Assembly (NCBI RefSeq): GCF_000182925.2
Contig: NC_026506.1
Span: forward strand, 1,364,001 to 1,428,000
From: Neurospora crassa OR74A
Taxonomy: Eukaryota; Ascomycota; Sordariomycetes; Sordariales; Sordariaceae
Length of the DNA stretch: 64,000 nt
Direction of reading: 5' to 3'
Positions within the stretch are counted from its first letter, which is position 1. The number at the start of each line of letters is the position of its first letter. The notes below the pieces were generated by a model. The model saw nothing but the letters and a program-made list of their open reading frames with translations, had not been told where the DNA came from and searched no databases. Position numbers and translations under genes: made by a program. Positions 33,009 to 44,887 of this stretch are shown one piece after another.

Positions 33009-36000
33009 TTACTCCTTCTTTTGCTTCTTGAGGAAGCCAAAAATGCCGTTCTTCTTGGGGACGCGGACAAGCCAGTAGACTGCGAGGGCGGCGAGGATGT
33101 TGAAGGCGATGTAGGCAAAGAGGATGCTATTGTTGAGGAGTATATTAGTAACCGTTGTTCAAGACGTGACGAGGGGAAAGGAGAGAGCGGGGAAAAAAAG
33201 AATACATACCCAAAGTTGCGCCATCTATCGGCATAGTCGGACGACACGCTAGCAAGGAACATGTTGGTCTTGTCAATGGGGCAGAAGCTGCACTCGTCCG
33301 TGGCGTCCGGGTTGAGGAGGTAACCACCAGCGGCCTTGATGTAGTCGGACATGTACTCCCCGCAAGTGCCGTTGAGGGGGTTGAACTTGAGGAACTCGAC
33401 ATCCGAGCAATGCACGTCCGTGTTCGCCACGCCGACCGACAACATGGCGCTGACCAGGTACGTGAAGGGGCTGACGCGGTACATGAAGATCCAGAAGCCG
33501 GGCATGGCCTCGGGGCTGGCGAGGACACCGCAGAAGATCAGGCAGAGGGAGAAAAGCAGCTGGGCAATGTTACCACCGGCCTCGGCGGTCTCGAAACCGG
33601 CAATCATAAAGTCAGTGAAGGTCGAGGTGAACCACATGAAGGCGAGGAGGAGCAGGAACATCAGACCGCCACGCTCAGTGACTTGGCCCATGGGCTCGGC
33701 GTTACGGTACAGGCCGACGGGGTAGTACCAGCAGAAGTACATAATGGCACCCATGAGCGCGTTCCACGGAAGCTCGACGATGATCTGGGAGAGCATGAAA
33801 ACCTTCCAGCCGTAGACCTTGGAGGGGCGCTCACGGACCTCGTAAAGCGAACGCTGGACAACGAAGTGAGGCATGGTCTGCTGGACGAGCTGGCCGAAGA
33901 TGGTGAGCAGGTTGAAAATGGCGAACATCTGGTTCTGGAGACCCTGGATAGTGTTGGGGGCGTTGTAGAAGACGAAACCGATGAACAAGGCGACGGAAAT
34001 GCAGAGGGCGGTCTTAGAGTAGATGTACGACGGTGTACGCCAGTATTGCTGGAAGACACGGTAGGTGACCTCTCTGAGCTGCTCGAAGAAGGGAGCGGCG
34101 AATTCGCGGTAGCCGCCAGCGTCACCATCCATTTCCAAAGCGTCCGCGTGGTTCGAGTTGTTCTTCAGACGTTGCAACTCCTCCTGGACAGCTTGGTACT
34201 CGGGGCTGGATCGCCAAGCATCGTGCCAGTCAATCTCGGAGTGAGTTCCAGGAGCAGCACCGATTACCTCGAGCATCCACTCGGCGGGGTTGGCATCAGG
34301 AGGGCACTTGACACCGCTCTGGCGTTCGAAGTAAGAAGCCATGGTCTTGGAGTTCTTGCCAATGTCACCAAAGTAAACGGTCCTACCACCCTTGGCCAAG
34401 AAGAGCAGACGATCGAAGCGCTGGAAAAGCATGGCCGAGGGCTGGTGGATAGTGCATAGAATAGCCTGGCCGCTCTTGGTCAGCTTCTCGAGAAGGTCCA
34501 GAATAGCCCACGAAGTCTGAGAGTCAAGACCGGAAGTAGGCTCGTCAACGAAGAGAAGAAGAGGAGGCTTGGCAGCAAGTTCGACACCGATAGTAAGACG
34601 CTTTCTCTGCTCGACGTTCAAGCCTTCACCAGGGACACCAATGATAGCGTCGGCGTACTCCTCCATATCGAGGAGCTTAATAACCTCATCGACATAAGCG
34701 AGCTTCTCGGCGCGGGGAACGTGGGCGGGTTGGCGGAGGAGGGCACTGAAGTTCAAGGCCTCACGGACGGTAGTGGTTTCGAGGTGGAGATCCTGCTGTT
34801 GAACGTAACCGGTCTTGCGCTGGAAAGAAGTATCGCGAGGCTTGCCGTCAACCAACATCTCACCAGTGATCACACCGACGTTGATACGGTCAGCCAAACA
34901 GTCGAGCAACGTGGTCTTTCCGGCTCCGGAGACACCCATGAGAGCGGTCAGAGTACCAGGCTTAACCCAGCCATCAACGTTGTTGAGAATCTGACGAATT
35001 TCCTTCTTGATGGGAACATGGTAGGAGACGTTGTTCCAGTGGAAGACGCTAGTCTGGGCCTGTAAGAAACCAGCCTCCTTGTCGGAAGTGTTGCCATCGC
35101 TGACGTGGCCCTTGCCGGCAACCTGAACGCCACCAGACTCGGCATCGCCCTTGTTCTCCTTGAAGGAAGCGGGCTTGTAGCCCCTGCGGAAGACAAGAAC
35201 CTCACCCTTGCTCTTCTTGGCCGATACAGCCTCGGCAGCAACGATGTAGGTGAAAAGGAAGAAGCAGATGAAGGCGATGATGATGCCAAAGTTGCGCCAC
35301 CTGTGGCTGTTGACGTAGTTGAAGCTCTCACGGAGGTAGTCGTCTCCAAGGACGTAGTCCTGGCCCGCGACAGAACCAACGGCTGAGCAGACGCGGTTCA
35401 AGTTACCGACGTTGGCGTACGTGGGAATACTAGGGCTAGGAACATAGGCTTCACACTGAAACTTGCGTCCGACGAACTCATTTAGCATCAACGACTCGAA
35501 GGCATATGCGATGGGATCGATGTAGTTGATCCAGCGGCACCAGCCAAGCATGTAAGTGGTGGGAATGGCGAAACCGGTGAAGATAACGAGCGCAAGGATG
35601 ATGATGGCAGCGGGCACCATGGCCTGAGACAGCGTACGCGAGGAACTGGCGATGGTACGGAAGATCATCGACATGACGAGTACAGTGACGAAGGACACGA
35701 GCAGGAAGAAGAAGAACGGCCCCGGTTCTCGGCGCAAATTCGTCATGAAGTACAGCGTGACGTTGAAGACGATGGAGTTGGCGAGCTTGTAGGGCATATC
35801 GACGAGCATAGAAGCGACAGCTTCAGCGGACGGGTGGTACAGAGCATAACGAGCGTGCTTCTCCACAATCGGACGTTGAGCGTAGAGGGTCAGAATTTCG
35901 AGGGCCGACGAGAAAGCGTTCATAAGAATGGCGAAGAAGAGAAGAGCGCCGCGCCGGTAGAAGCTGTCCGTGTTGGGTTGCAAGTTATAGAAGACACTGG

Positions 36001-37811
36001 AGATGATGAGAGCCATGATGAAATTACCAATAAGAGAACCCATTGTGATACTAGGATCTCCTACCAGGCGTCGCCATCCTCGCCACAAGCACAACTGAAC
36101 CTGTTGGATGTAGGAGAGTGTGAAGGGAGACTTGGCGCGCTGACCCTTGGCCTGCTGAGCCTTCTTGGAGGCGCGGAAAGCCTCAGCATCGGGTCCGTTG
36201 ATGGGATGCTCCTTCTTGTACTCTTCAATCTCAGCCTGGAGAGACTTGTACTCGGCACTATTCTTCCAGGCAGCAGCAAACTCGTCGGGTGTGCGAGGAG
36301 CCTTGCCCTCAAAGCCGGGGCGGACGATACGCTCTGTGGGGCTGGTCATGGAGGTCAGGAAGTCGGGAGTGGTCTGGCGAGCAGGGCATTCGAAACCCAG
36401 GTTGACGAAGTACTGCTTGGCCTCGTCGGCACGGCCGAAGAAGATCTGGCGACCCTCATACAAGACAGCAGCCTTGTCGAAGAGGTCGTAGGCGCTTTGA
36501 GGGGCTTGGTAGATGGACACGCAGGCAGTGCTTCCGAAGAGCTCAGTCTGCAGTCTGAGGGTCTTGACGAACTCGATGGCATTGGCGCTGTCGAGACCTC
36601 TGGTGCTGTTATCCCAGCACTGAAGGGGAGCACCAGAGAGCGCGGCCTCGGCAATGGAGACACGCTTTCTCTCACCACCCGAAACACCACGGATATACTC
36701 GTTACCGACACGAGTGTTGATGGTGTGGCTGATGCCGAACATGGCCATGACGACATCTCGGAGATGGTTGGAAAAGTCGGTCTTGGTGACGCCATCGGGG
36801 ATGTGACGAGGAGCACGAGCGCGAGCCGCAAAGGTCAACGTCTCACCCACCGTCAACTGGGGGAAATGGGTATCGACTTCGGCGGAGTAGATGGCCTCAC
36901 CACGGTGATGTGTGTGGATCTCCTTGGCGGTCATACCTAAGTAGACGTCGTGTTAGCGAGACCAACTCGACACACAAAACAAAAAGAGATTAAATTTTTC
37001 GGCACCACATACCTTGATAGTTGAAGTAGGACTGGTCGTCGATGAAGATGCCGTCGTGCTCGCCGGCAATAGTCTTGAGGAAGGTTGTGCAGCCGGAACC
37101 AGGGGGGCCCAAAACAACCAACATCTCACCCTTGCGCACAACACCGTCAAAGTCACGGAGAATGTCGATGCGGCGCTGTCGCCCCATACCAATGAGGTTG
37201 CGGACCTGGCTGAAGATTTCGAGGCCAACATTGAGAACATCCTTTTGGTAATCCGTGGCAGAGCCGAAACCGAAAACGTTCAAATTCTGGAAAGCGACAC
37301 CGGTGGTACGGAACTGAAGGCCATCGCCACTGATCTGCTCAACGAGGGCCTTGGCCCAAGCACGAGAATTGAAGTTGGGACCATTGGGGTTGAGTGGTGA
37401 GTTCTCGTCGTCGACCTGGAAGACAGTTTTTCCCTCGGGAACGGCAGCGTGGGACTGCGAGGTGTATTTTCGTGCCAGGGCGAGGACTTGGCTTGCGCGG
37501 CGGTTTTCCTCGATACGGTCCTCGTCCTCCTCGCAGGTGCTGTCGCTGTCGTTGGCATGCTGGGCGTCCTTCTCCTTCTCAGACCGAGCGGTGCTTCCGT
37601 CGACATCGGTCATGGATGTGGCCCGTGTTCCTGTCATCTGGTCGTTATGAGAGTGTGAAGAGCCCGGCTCGGGATGAGTGGGATCGGAAGGGTTGGCGGC
37701 GACGGTTTCCTCCTCCAAGTCGTGTGTCTGCCTGCGCCCAAGAGGTGCTCCAGAAGTCCGGGCTGTGTGGTCATAGTTCCCGAAGGAACCAGTGCCCACC
37801 ATGAAGGACAT
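33009..37811 (-). CDS. cdr4: PDR-type ABC multidrug (azole) efflux pump CDR4
   Basis: Three exons, 37811-37013, 36936-33210 and 33126-33009, give 1547 residues. Introns of 76 and 83 nt have GTATGT donors. The protein is a full-size ABCG/PDR pump in (NBD-TMD)2 order at the plasma membrane. NBD1 has the degenerate PDR Walker [12 protein letters not shown] (235-245) and signature [16 protein letters not shown]2 has the normal Walker [13 protein letters not shown] and the degenerate signature [12 protein letters not shown] with [12 protein letters not shown]. Each half is followed by six membrane segments. The last exon supplies the final TM and basic tail ([17 protein letters not shown]). A Ser/Glu-rich N-terminal 130 residues precedes NBD1. 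By length and sequence feel this is N. crassa CDR4, the pump chiefly responsible for azole tolerance; that identity is from memory. A very long upstream region follows. Confidence 0.95.
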
Positions 37812-40800
37812 GGTGGTGATTTCTTTTTTGTCCAGAGGACTTGTTCCAATTACAATACGGTTATGTATTAAGTCGACGATGAGATGATATTGACTTCTGC
37901 CCTATACCCCGAAGATATTGGTGTAAGTGTCGGTCCGTGCCTTGTGTTTAGTTGGACCCTGAGTCCCTGACAATGTCGGGTATGTCGAGGTTGGCTGGGG
38001 TGGTGTGGGGGAGTTCGTCCGAAAAAAAAGTTGGGACTGAACGGAAAGAGGACTTACAAGGCAGAGGGGGCGGTCCAGAAATTATATGTATGCAAACAAG
38101 AAGATTCACAATTGTCCACTAAACCAGAAAGAGGGAGAGAAGGAGGAAGTGGAGGAATTGATAGTGGTGTAGCACCCCGGACTGTTCTCTATTGCCGTAT
38201 AAGTAGCGATAGAGCCGTGGGTACGTACCTCACTCCGTATAAATCGGACGAACCTTTGGACCGGGAGACCTGGAGCGGATGGAAGGGAGGATCTGCTGGC
38301 AAAAAAAAGAAGAGGTCGAGATCTAGCAGGTCCAGAGATCAGAGGCAACACGTCAGAATGTCGCCGGACCGCGGGACTATACATAAGAGACGACCAGAGA
38401 TGGAATGCGAAGAACCCGGGCCTTTGGGAATCTAAAGGGGAGACGGACGGGGTCCTCGCAGGCTCCGAAGGCTCTGAGAGAGTGGAGCCGTCTACTACTC
38501 TTTGTTGGAGGGCCTTCCCCGTTCCTGGAGTCTTGGGTACCTCGTCTCGAGCGTCACATTGCAACGAATTGTACGTACCAGGTACATCTGCTCTGTACCT
38601 ACCTCTTTTTCGTTTCGGGATTTGGGCTTCTCGACATCTGGAGAAGTGGACGAAAATGGCAGCGACCCCGTTAAGCCCGTCCGCTCCCGTCCTCCTCCCG
38701 TCAATCAGAGAGCCCCGTATACGAGGATACTAGGGAGAGTAGCCAATGGATATTTACCCTTCTCGTTCGTCATTCTGGGCTAACAGAGGGCCATGATTGC
38801 AAGTGAGCCGCCTGCACAAATGGTGTCGCGAGCAGTAGCAAAGGCAGCCCGCTCAAGTTGCCATGTGGAGTGTGCCCTGAGGACCACACTACCTACAGAG
38901 CTACACTAGAATTACTGCATAGTAGCCCGACCCTGAAGGTACTGGAACGGGGTCGGGCATTTGTTCTAGAGCTTGTTGGCTAGAAGACTTTAGCGTCCAT
39001 GGTGATGACGGGAAGATGATTCATACTGACCGAAAATCATTCAACCACTCCCGCCACAGAGATGTCGGGCTTCTTGGCGATGCCGAGCACCGCTCAATGT
39101 ACTATGCAATTGTTGACTCCCAGCGGCCGCTCCTCCGCTCCGATCCCTTGCGCCGCCGCAGCAACTGGGTGAGGGGACTTGCTGATCCCCGACATCTAAT
39201 GTCATGTAATACATGTTGCACCCCATGTTGTTGGAGTGTGAACGGTGGTGACGGGATAGCCCAAGGTTCCGAATACGTGTAAGTGCTCGTTCTCCACCGT
39301 CCTCAGTACATACCGCAGAGACGCTTCTACACCACACTAAGCGCGTCCATACCGATGCACTAAAATCATATAATTCTGGCGATCCTTCAGATGAACCAGT
39401 GGTGTCAATTAGAATCGGCCGGATTAGAGGTTGTCCGTTGCTGGGCTTGCTGCATTTGATCACCAGAGTTTGGCACCCCAATCAGATCCTCTGAACGGAC
39501 ACAATTCGCAGCAGCACAGATATCTGGAACATGGATGCTCTCACCGTCGTGTCCTGCATGTGGGGTCGGATCTAGGGCTATCCGAAGAAAAAAAAAAACG
39601 AATCAAGAAGGAGACAGGGAGACGACAAACACTGAAACAGAAACCTAAAATTCGAACAAATCCCGTCCAGGTCCCCTCCCTCGCCAGTGCCTGCCCAGTG
39701 GGGAGAGCCCGCTTCGCTGAATGTTTCCTTCGCTGGATCCCCCACGTGCTGGACAACCTGATCCACTCACAGCGATGGCAATCAACGCCCTTCCTTCAGG
39801 TTGGATTCCTTGCTCCCGCCAGACACATTTTTTTCCTACATACTCAAATTGGATCTCTTCGGGGTCTTTTACCAGTCCGAACCCGCAACATCCTCCAATT
39901 ACCACAATCAAACATCAGCCCCAGCCGCTATCCCCGCCAACCCTCGATGTGACGCGTACCTAAAATCTCACAAAAGAACCGCACAGGAATACCTCCTGAC
40001 AGTTTTAAGGATCCAGTCGCCCTTTTCATATGCTAGAGGTAACACCAGGCATCAATGGATTTCGGGATTTCGGTGACAAGCACGGACCGGGGACCAGGCC
40101 GGAAGCCCAGGCAGTGAGTAACCCCACAAGGCTTGACAAACTGTCAAAATGGATCTAGGAAAGAACTTGCCCTGTCGCTGCCCGTCGCATCATGAGAATC
40201 CGGCATCTGGCACTGCCTGCCTTGAACCGGGATCCCCCCTCAATACTACTACCATCTGCCGCCCCGTGGACTCACCGTTACCTCTGGCGGGGATAGGAAA
40301 CAAGCAGAGGTTATCGCGCACGGAGAGTTGCAATGTCCCGACACTCTGGCGTGGCCTGGCTGACCGTTTGACTTGAATAAACTTTCTGACCGTTGGTTTC
40401 TCTCCCCCGGCACCACAACTTGCGGATGCGCCGTGATGGTCCACTGGACATGGTGACAGACGGATTCCCCAGTTTCTGCTTAGTTCTTGGCGTCACGGGT
40501 GTAACGGACCCTCCAGAGGCAGGATCGCAGGGTCGTTCTCGGGCTGGCGGACTCTACCCTTTTCCGAACGTTGAAGATCTCTAGACAGAGGTTTCTCGGA
40601 AACACTTAGCATTCTCAAGTGTACTTTACGCGGATATGTCACCGACTCTCTTCCTATTTCATCATTCGGCGGCAACGGTCTCCTCGTCATCAGCCAGCTT
40701 GTCAATCTTTAAAAATCCACAATATCGATGATCACTCAGCCAGTCGCCTCCACTAAGCTCCTCACAGCTTCTAACCCTATTTCGTTAGGCGTTTTCTCGT

Positions 40801-40854
40801 TCACTCTTCGTTAGTCTATGTATCAGGGACATGCGAAGTCTTGCACATCGATTA

Positions 40855-40877
40855 CGAAACCGAAACCGAAACCGAAG
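40855..40877. repeat. short CGAAAC tandem repeat
   Basis: Three to four CGAAAC units, coding ETETETEE in the plus-strand open frame 40778-41086. Confidence 0.7.
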
Positions 40878-41732
40878 AACTCCACACCGTTTCCGCACTT
40901 TCCCAAGTCGAACAGTTGTCGATTGCAGCTCACTTTTTTTCTTTTTTCGACCCTGGATACGCTGTGTTCCAACGACTTGGCCCTTTCGCCGATGTTCCAG
41001 AACGAAAACGTAAAATCTTCCTTCTACCGAAGGCAGTTTGGCAAAGTGTTCGTATCTCGATGGTTTTAAACCAAATTGAAGCATAGGCCGGCTCTAGATC
41101 CAGCTCTAGGTCCGAATACGGATGCGGATAGATTATCACAACCAGACGCCTGGAACCGAGTCGACTGCCACGTTTTACACTAATATGTATTACACACGCA
41201 GCACGTTTGCTGATCGAATTGGACGGCTTGGTGAGATCTTGTTAACCTTTCCACAAGATGATCATCCACTTGGACAGTTCTTTAATGTAGGTAAATCAGC
41301 AAAAACCCTTTGCTCATCTCTATAGGCAGTGCGCCTGCTCCCGGGTTGCACGGTGCCAACCTGACCAGCCGAACCAACAGCTAGCTGTATAAGTGGAAGT
41401 TCAACGACATTACCAACATCAAACGATCTATCAGACTTGCCCAAGCAGCACACATCAAGTTCATATCGTCCTTAGGTCGCTCCTTGGGCATTTTGCATTT
41501 TGAGTTCTCTCATTTGTTACATCACCAACGACCCGGTCCAAACCACCAAGATATCGTACATATGGTCGCGGATCCTTCGCCCATGCGCACTGTAGCACGC
41601 ACACCAGATGATTTGCAGGACGTCATACTAGTACATTGTGGTGGTGTGGGTGCTTCATATATCGCGACACACATCAGAGGATCGCGCAAAAACTGTGGCG
41701 GCTTGCCCACGTTTTGATTGACAATCACGTGC

Positions 41733-41749
41733 GGGGGGGGGGGGGGGGG
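41733..41749. repeat. G17 homopolymer
   Basis: Seventeen consecutive G residues on the plus strand in the gene-poor region. Confidence 0.9.
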
Positions 41750-42880
41750 TGCTTATATCTTTGCCTGGAGTTCATATTGGATGGACCTCGCTCTTTGCAA
41801 TGACCGTCTCAGTTACCCCTCACTTATCCAAAGAGAGGAAGTCAGTAGCTTGTGCTGGCTAGTGAACAGAATATTGACCTCGATGGCCGCTTCATGGGTT
41901 TCCTCTTCTGCATAGTGTAGACATGACTTTAGATAACCGAGACAGCCACAAACGGTCAGTGATGGCTACCTACTCGGACATGCATTGTGGAACCGTCAAC
42001 AGCAGAATGATAGCTTACGAGGTGAAAACAGACAATGTAAAGTCTCCTTCCTAGAAGATGTGTTAGCGCGGCTGATGTGAGAACACCGGCACAGCGTAAC
42101 AGGTCCAGAAACATGATGAAGTTGTCCAGTGTGGTGATTTTCAAAAAGGAGAAGTGGCTCCTCTAAGTAGAATCCACCTTTATAGATATTTCTATCAGTA
42201 TAAGCTCCAGAGAGAGGGAAAATGATGTACGGCAGTCTCGGAGCCCTTACCTCCATTAACAGGAGAATCTAGAGAGAGATGCTGTGATGTCCGTGTTCAC
42301 TTCTGTAGGTCAGTGAACCTGCTTCTAGGTACATGCACTGCATGTTCTTCTGAGTTGATCCCGACATCTGTGGGAAACATGTCAATGCAAAAGCTGCACT
42401 AAAATGAGTAGCAAGTAGTGGCAGGCGCATTGTCCATTGTCCATTGGGATATGTATAGTGACAACAGCAGTTGAGCATTGATAGGATTTTGGAGGGCATA
42501 GAGGGATTTGAAAGGATTCAGAGAAGCGCCATACCTACTCAGTCTCTACTAATGATTGATTCTGTATCAATTCGACAGCTATAATACGTTTTCTGCCTAT
42601 GGGACAGTAAAAGATTTGCAGACAGAGTCTTTCTGTATGAAGAAACATTGCGGCAAGCCTGCAGCTTCGGTTGAACATTGTATTAAGCAAGCAAATGGTC
42701 AATATGCAAGGGTCCGAAATCCACATGTAGGGACAGCCCATATATACTGATGGAATCAGCCTCGCGCCGATGGCGTAGGTATGATGAATATAAAGTGTTG
42801 GTTTTGTTTCCGTTTAGTCTTCTTCAAAAGAAGCATCGTGAATGGCTGCTGACGCGCTTGAACTCATTGTTCACTTGGTG

Positions 42881-42895
42881 ACACACACACACACA
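42881..42895. repeat. (CA)n microsatellite
   Basis: Seven to eight AC dinucleotide units in the gene-poor region. Confidence 0.85.
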
Positions 42896-43148
42896 GTCTG
42901 CATCTTCGCCTTGTAAATATCTCCCGGGAGCTATGCGGACATCATGGTTTGCATCGTCTCGTTAGCCACCTTAATAGCTCACCCTAGGGTATCTTGAGTG
43001 TCACTGAGCTACTGTTACCGCCGCGTGGAACAATACTATCACCGAGGGCCGTCGCACGTTGAAGTATAGCATGCAGACGAAGACTGACTCGTCGATGTTT
43101 GCCCTACAAATCATGCTCTTGATGTCCTGGTACCCCTGGAGAACAAAC

Positions 43149-43397
43149 TTACGTTTGGATAACCATGAACCGATGTTCATTTTCTAACCTTGAGTCGTTG
43201 TGCTTGCTGACGGGGCTGAACGAAGCGTGACGTGAAAATCCAGCTAACCGGGTCTTCGTCATATCGTATATCTTCTTGAAAGTGTGACAGAACCGACCTT
43301 TCCCAAGCTCTTTCGAATAGATGACTATGGTTTGTTTTTGAAGACAGAACGTGAACGCGAGGTAAGTGTCAGGATGATCAAGACAAAGTGTTGGCAC
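43149..43397 (-). pseudogene. possible protein-kinase N-lobe relic
   Basis: The minus-strand frame reads IVIYSKELGKGRFCHTFKKI followed by YDMTKTRLAG, then LENEHRFMVIQ before a GTAAGT at about 43150. The GKGRF run with YD..T.T..AG behind it resembles a kinase glycine-rich loop and the start of strand 3. The following lysine (expected in AGK) and HRD/DFG motifs are not found intact nearby. It could be a first exon of a poorly conserved kinase or a decayed copy. The similarity is read by eye only. Confidence 0.25.
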
Positions 43398-44887
43398 AAG
43401 GGTGTTGTTGCCAGTCCTATTAGTTGGAGATCGTCCACAGGCTAAAAATGGGTGTACGATTGTTAGTGCTTTATCAAATGGTGCGTCGAATAACGCCGAA
43501 CACTAGAGAATCTAGCCATTTCCCCTTGTGGAAGAGCACCATCGAGTTACTGTAGGGCTGCTCAATCTCGAGGATTCATTGCTCGATATATTGATCGAAA
43601 AGAGGTAAATGCATGACTTTAACACCTGAGAGCAATCGAAGGAGATGACGGCAGTGATGACCTGAATCCTGCTGGCAGATAAGGTACCTCAACGGAAGGG
43701 TTCCATTCCCTCACCGGCAGGCAATCAATCGTATGCCGCACAAACCTACCTGAACGTAACCTTCAGTCTGGACCCCGACCCCGACCTCATTCAAGCAACG
43801 CAACGAAGAAGCAAGCAAATTTTTGGACCCTCCAGGCAAACTTTCTCCATCTGTTTTCTTGTCATTCAGTTCAGCTTACATCTTGATTTGTTCTTAGCGG
43901 GCTCTACGTGACATTCTCGCTGTACGCTCATAGAGCTGTCGTCATCGGAACGAGCAACGAGAACGACAAGCGACCGTGCTGGCCTCGGTCTCTTTGTCGT
44001 GTTGATTGTCAACGAAGCATTTGACATTGTCTACCTCTCTAGCTGGCAGGACGCCCGTCTGTCCGTCATCCCCCCAACTTGGGTAATAGACTGATAGATA
44101 GGTAAGTAGGTGACCATCGGCATTAGGTCTCTCTCAACTCGCTCCCGAAACCCCTCCCTCGATTGGAACCTCCCGTCGGACTCCCATCGGACCGGAGATC
44201 GCTCCATCTGCCTCAGACCAGAGTCGCTTTCTCTGCTCCAGGGCGACTGACAGCAAGTTTCTCGTTGGACGCCGCCAGGATGATGAGCGCGCGTGCTGTA
44301 GCACCCCATTGGATCTAAACGCACCGACAAGCTCCGCCATCTCCGGCAACGACGGCCCTCCGTCACTGTGCCTTGCCCTGCTTTCTGCTTCGTTCTCTCC
44401 TACCTTACCCTCAAGCTTTTGCATCCCGTCAACTGCCGAGCGCGAAAAATCCCACCTTGGACCCCGAATCCTCGATTGCTTTGTACTCTTTCTTTTTTTC
44501 TGTTCCGTAGCCCTGCGATCGCTTCCCAGTATCTCAACATTATCCTCTTGCCGACCATATCGTCGTGTGGCGCTCCACCCTGCCGCCATACACTACCTGG
44601 TCCGCCCCGCGCACTGAAGCTTGTTGACATCTGACAACCCAGCAGCCGGGAGCATCGACCTAGCGCACCCACTGCACGCGGTTGCCCCTGCTGCTGCTGG
44701 CAGGCTTGGCTTTGATTGATCTGCTCCGTCATTCTGATTAGCGGCCCCGCCAGCCGGAACGAATGCACCACCTCTTTCGACAAGACAACGACGACAGACA
44801 CAACACACCCATTGTTTCGCGCCATCCTGCTTTGCATCTCTCATCGGCTCCCGGCGGGTCACATTAGCGCCTGTCGTCAATACCACC

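Larger units (their letters stand above)
37812..44887. other. 7.1-kb gene-poor intergenic region upstream of cdr4 and sip5
   Basis: It separates the divergent cdr4 and Sip5-like genes. Parts next to each gene should be promoters with long leaders (44.1-44.9 kb is pyrimidine-rich, like a leader). The centre (about 40.7-43.5 kb) is lower in G+C and has short open frames without proper starts: 40778-41086 (+), 41122-41325 (+), 41484-41717 (+) and 43149-43397 (-), the last resembling a protein-kinase glycine loop. It also contains G17, a CA microsatellite and CGAAAC repeats. It is not strongly AT-rich as heavily RIP-mutated repeats are. No confident gene. Confidence 0.5.

Noticed and set aside
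33410-36940. Long plus-strand frames of 349 and 368 codons
   Set aside because: They are antisense shadows of the cdr4 coding sequence, a known effect of codon bias in highly coding DNA.
39431-39952. 173-codon plus-strand frame
   Set aside because: No motif, basic low-complexity composition, and overlapping frames on the other strand of similar length; no splice or promoter context.
37812-44887. Transposon or retroelement remnant
   Set aside because: No terminal repeats, no reverse transcriptase, integrase or transposase motifs, and base composition is not the strong AT/TpA shift of heavily RIP-mutated repeats.
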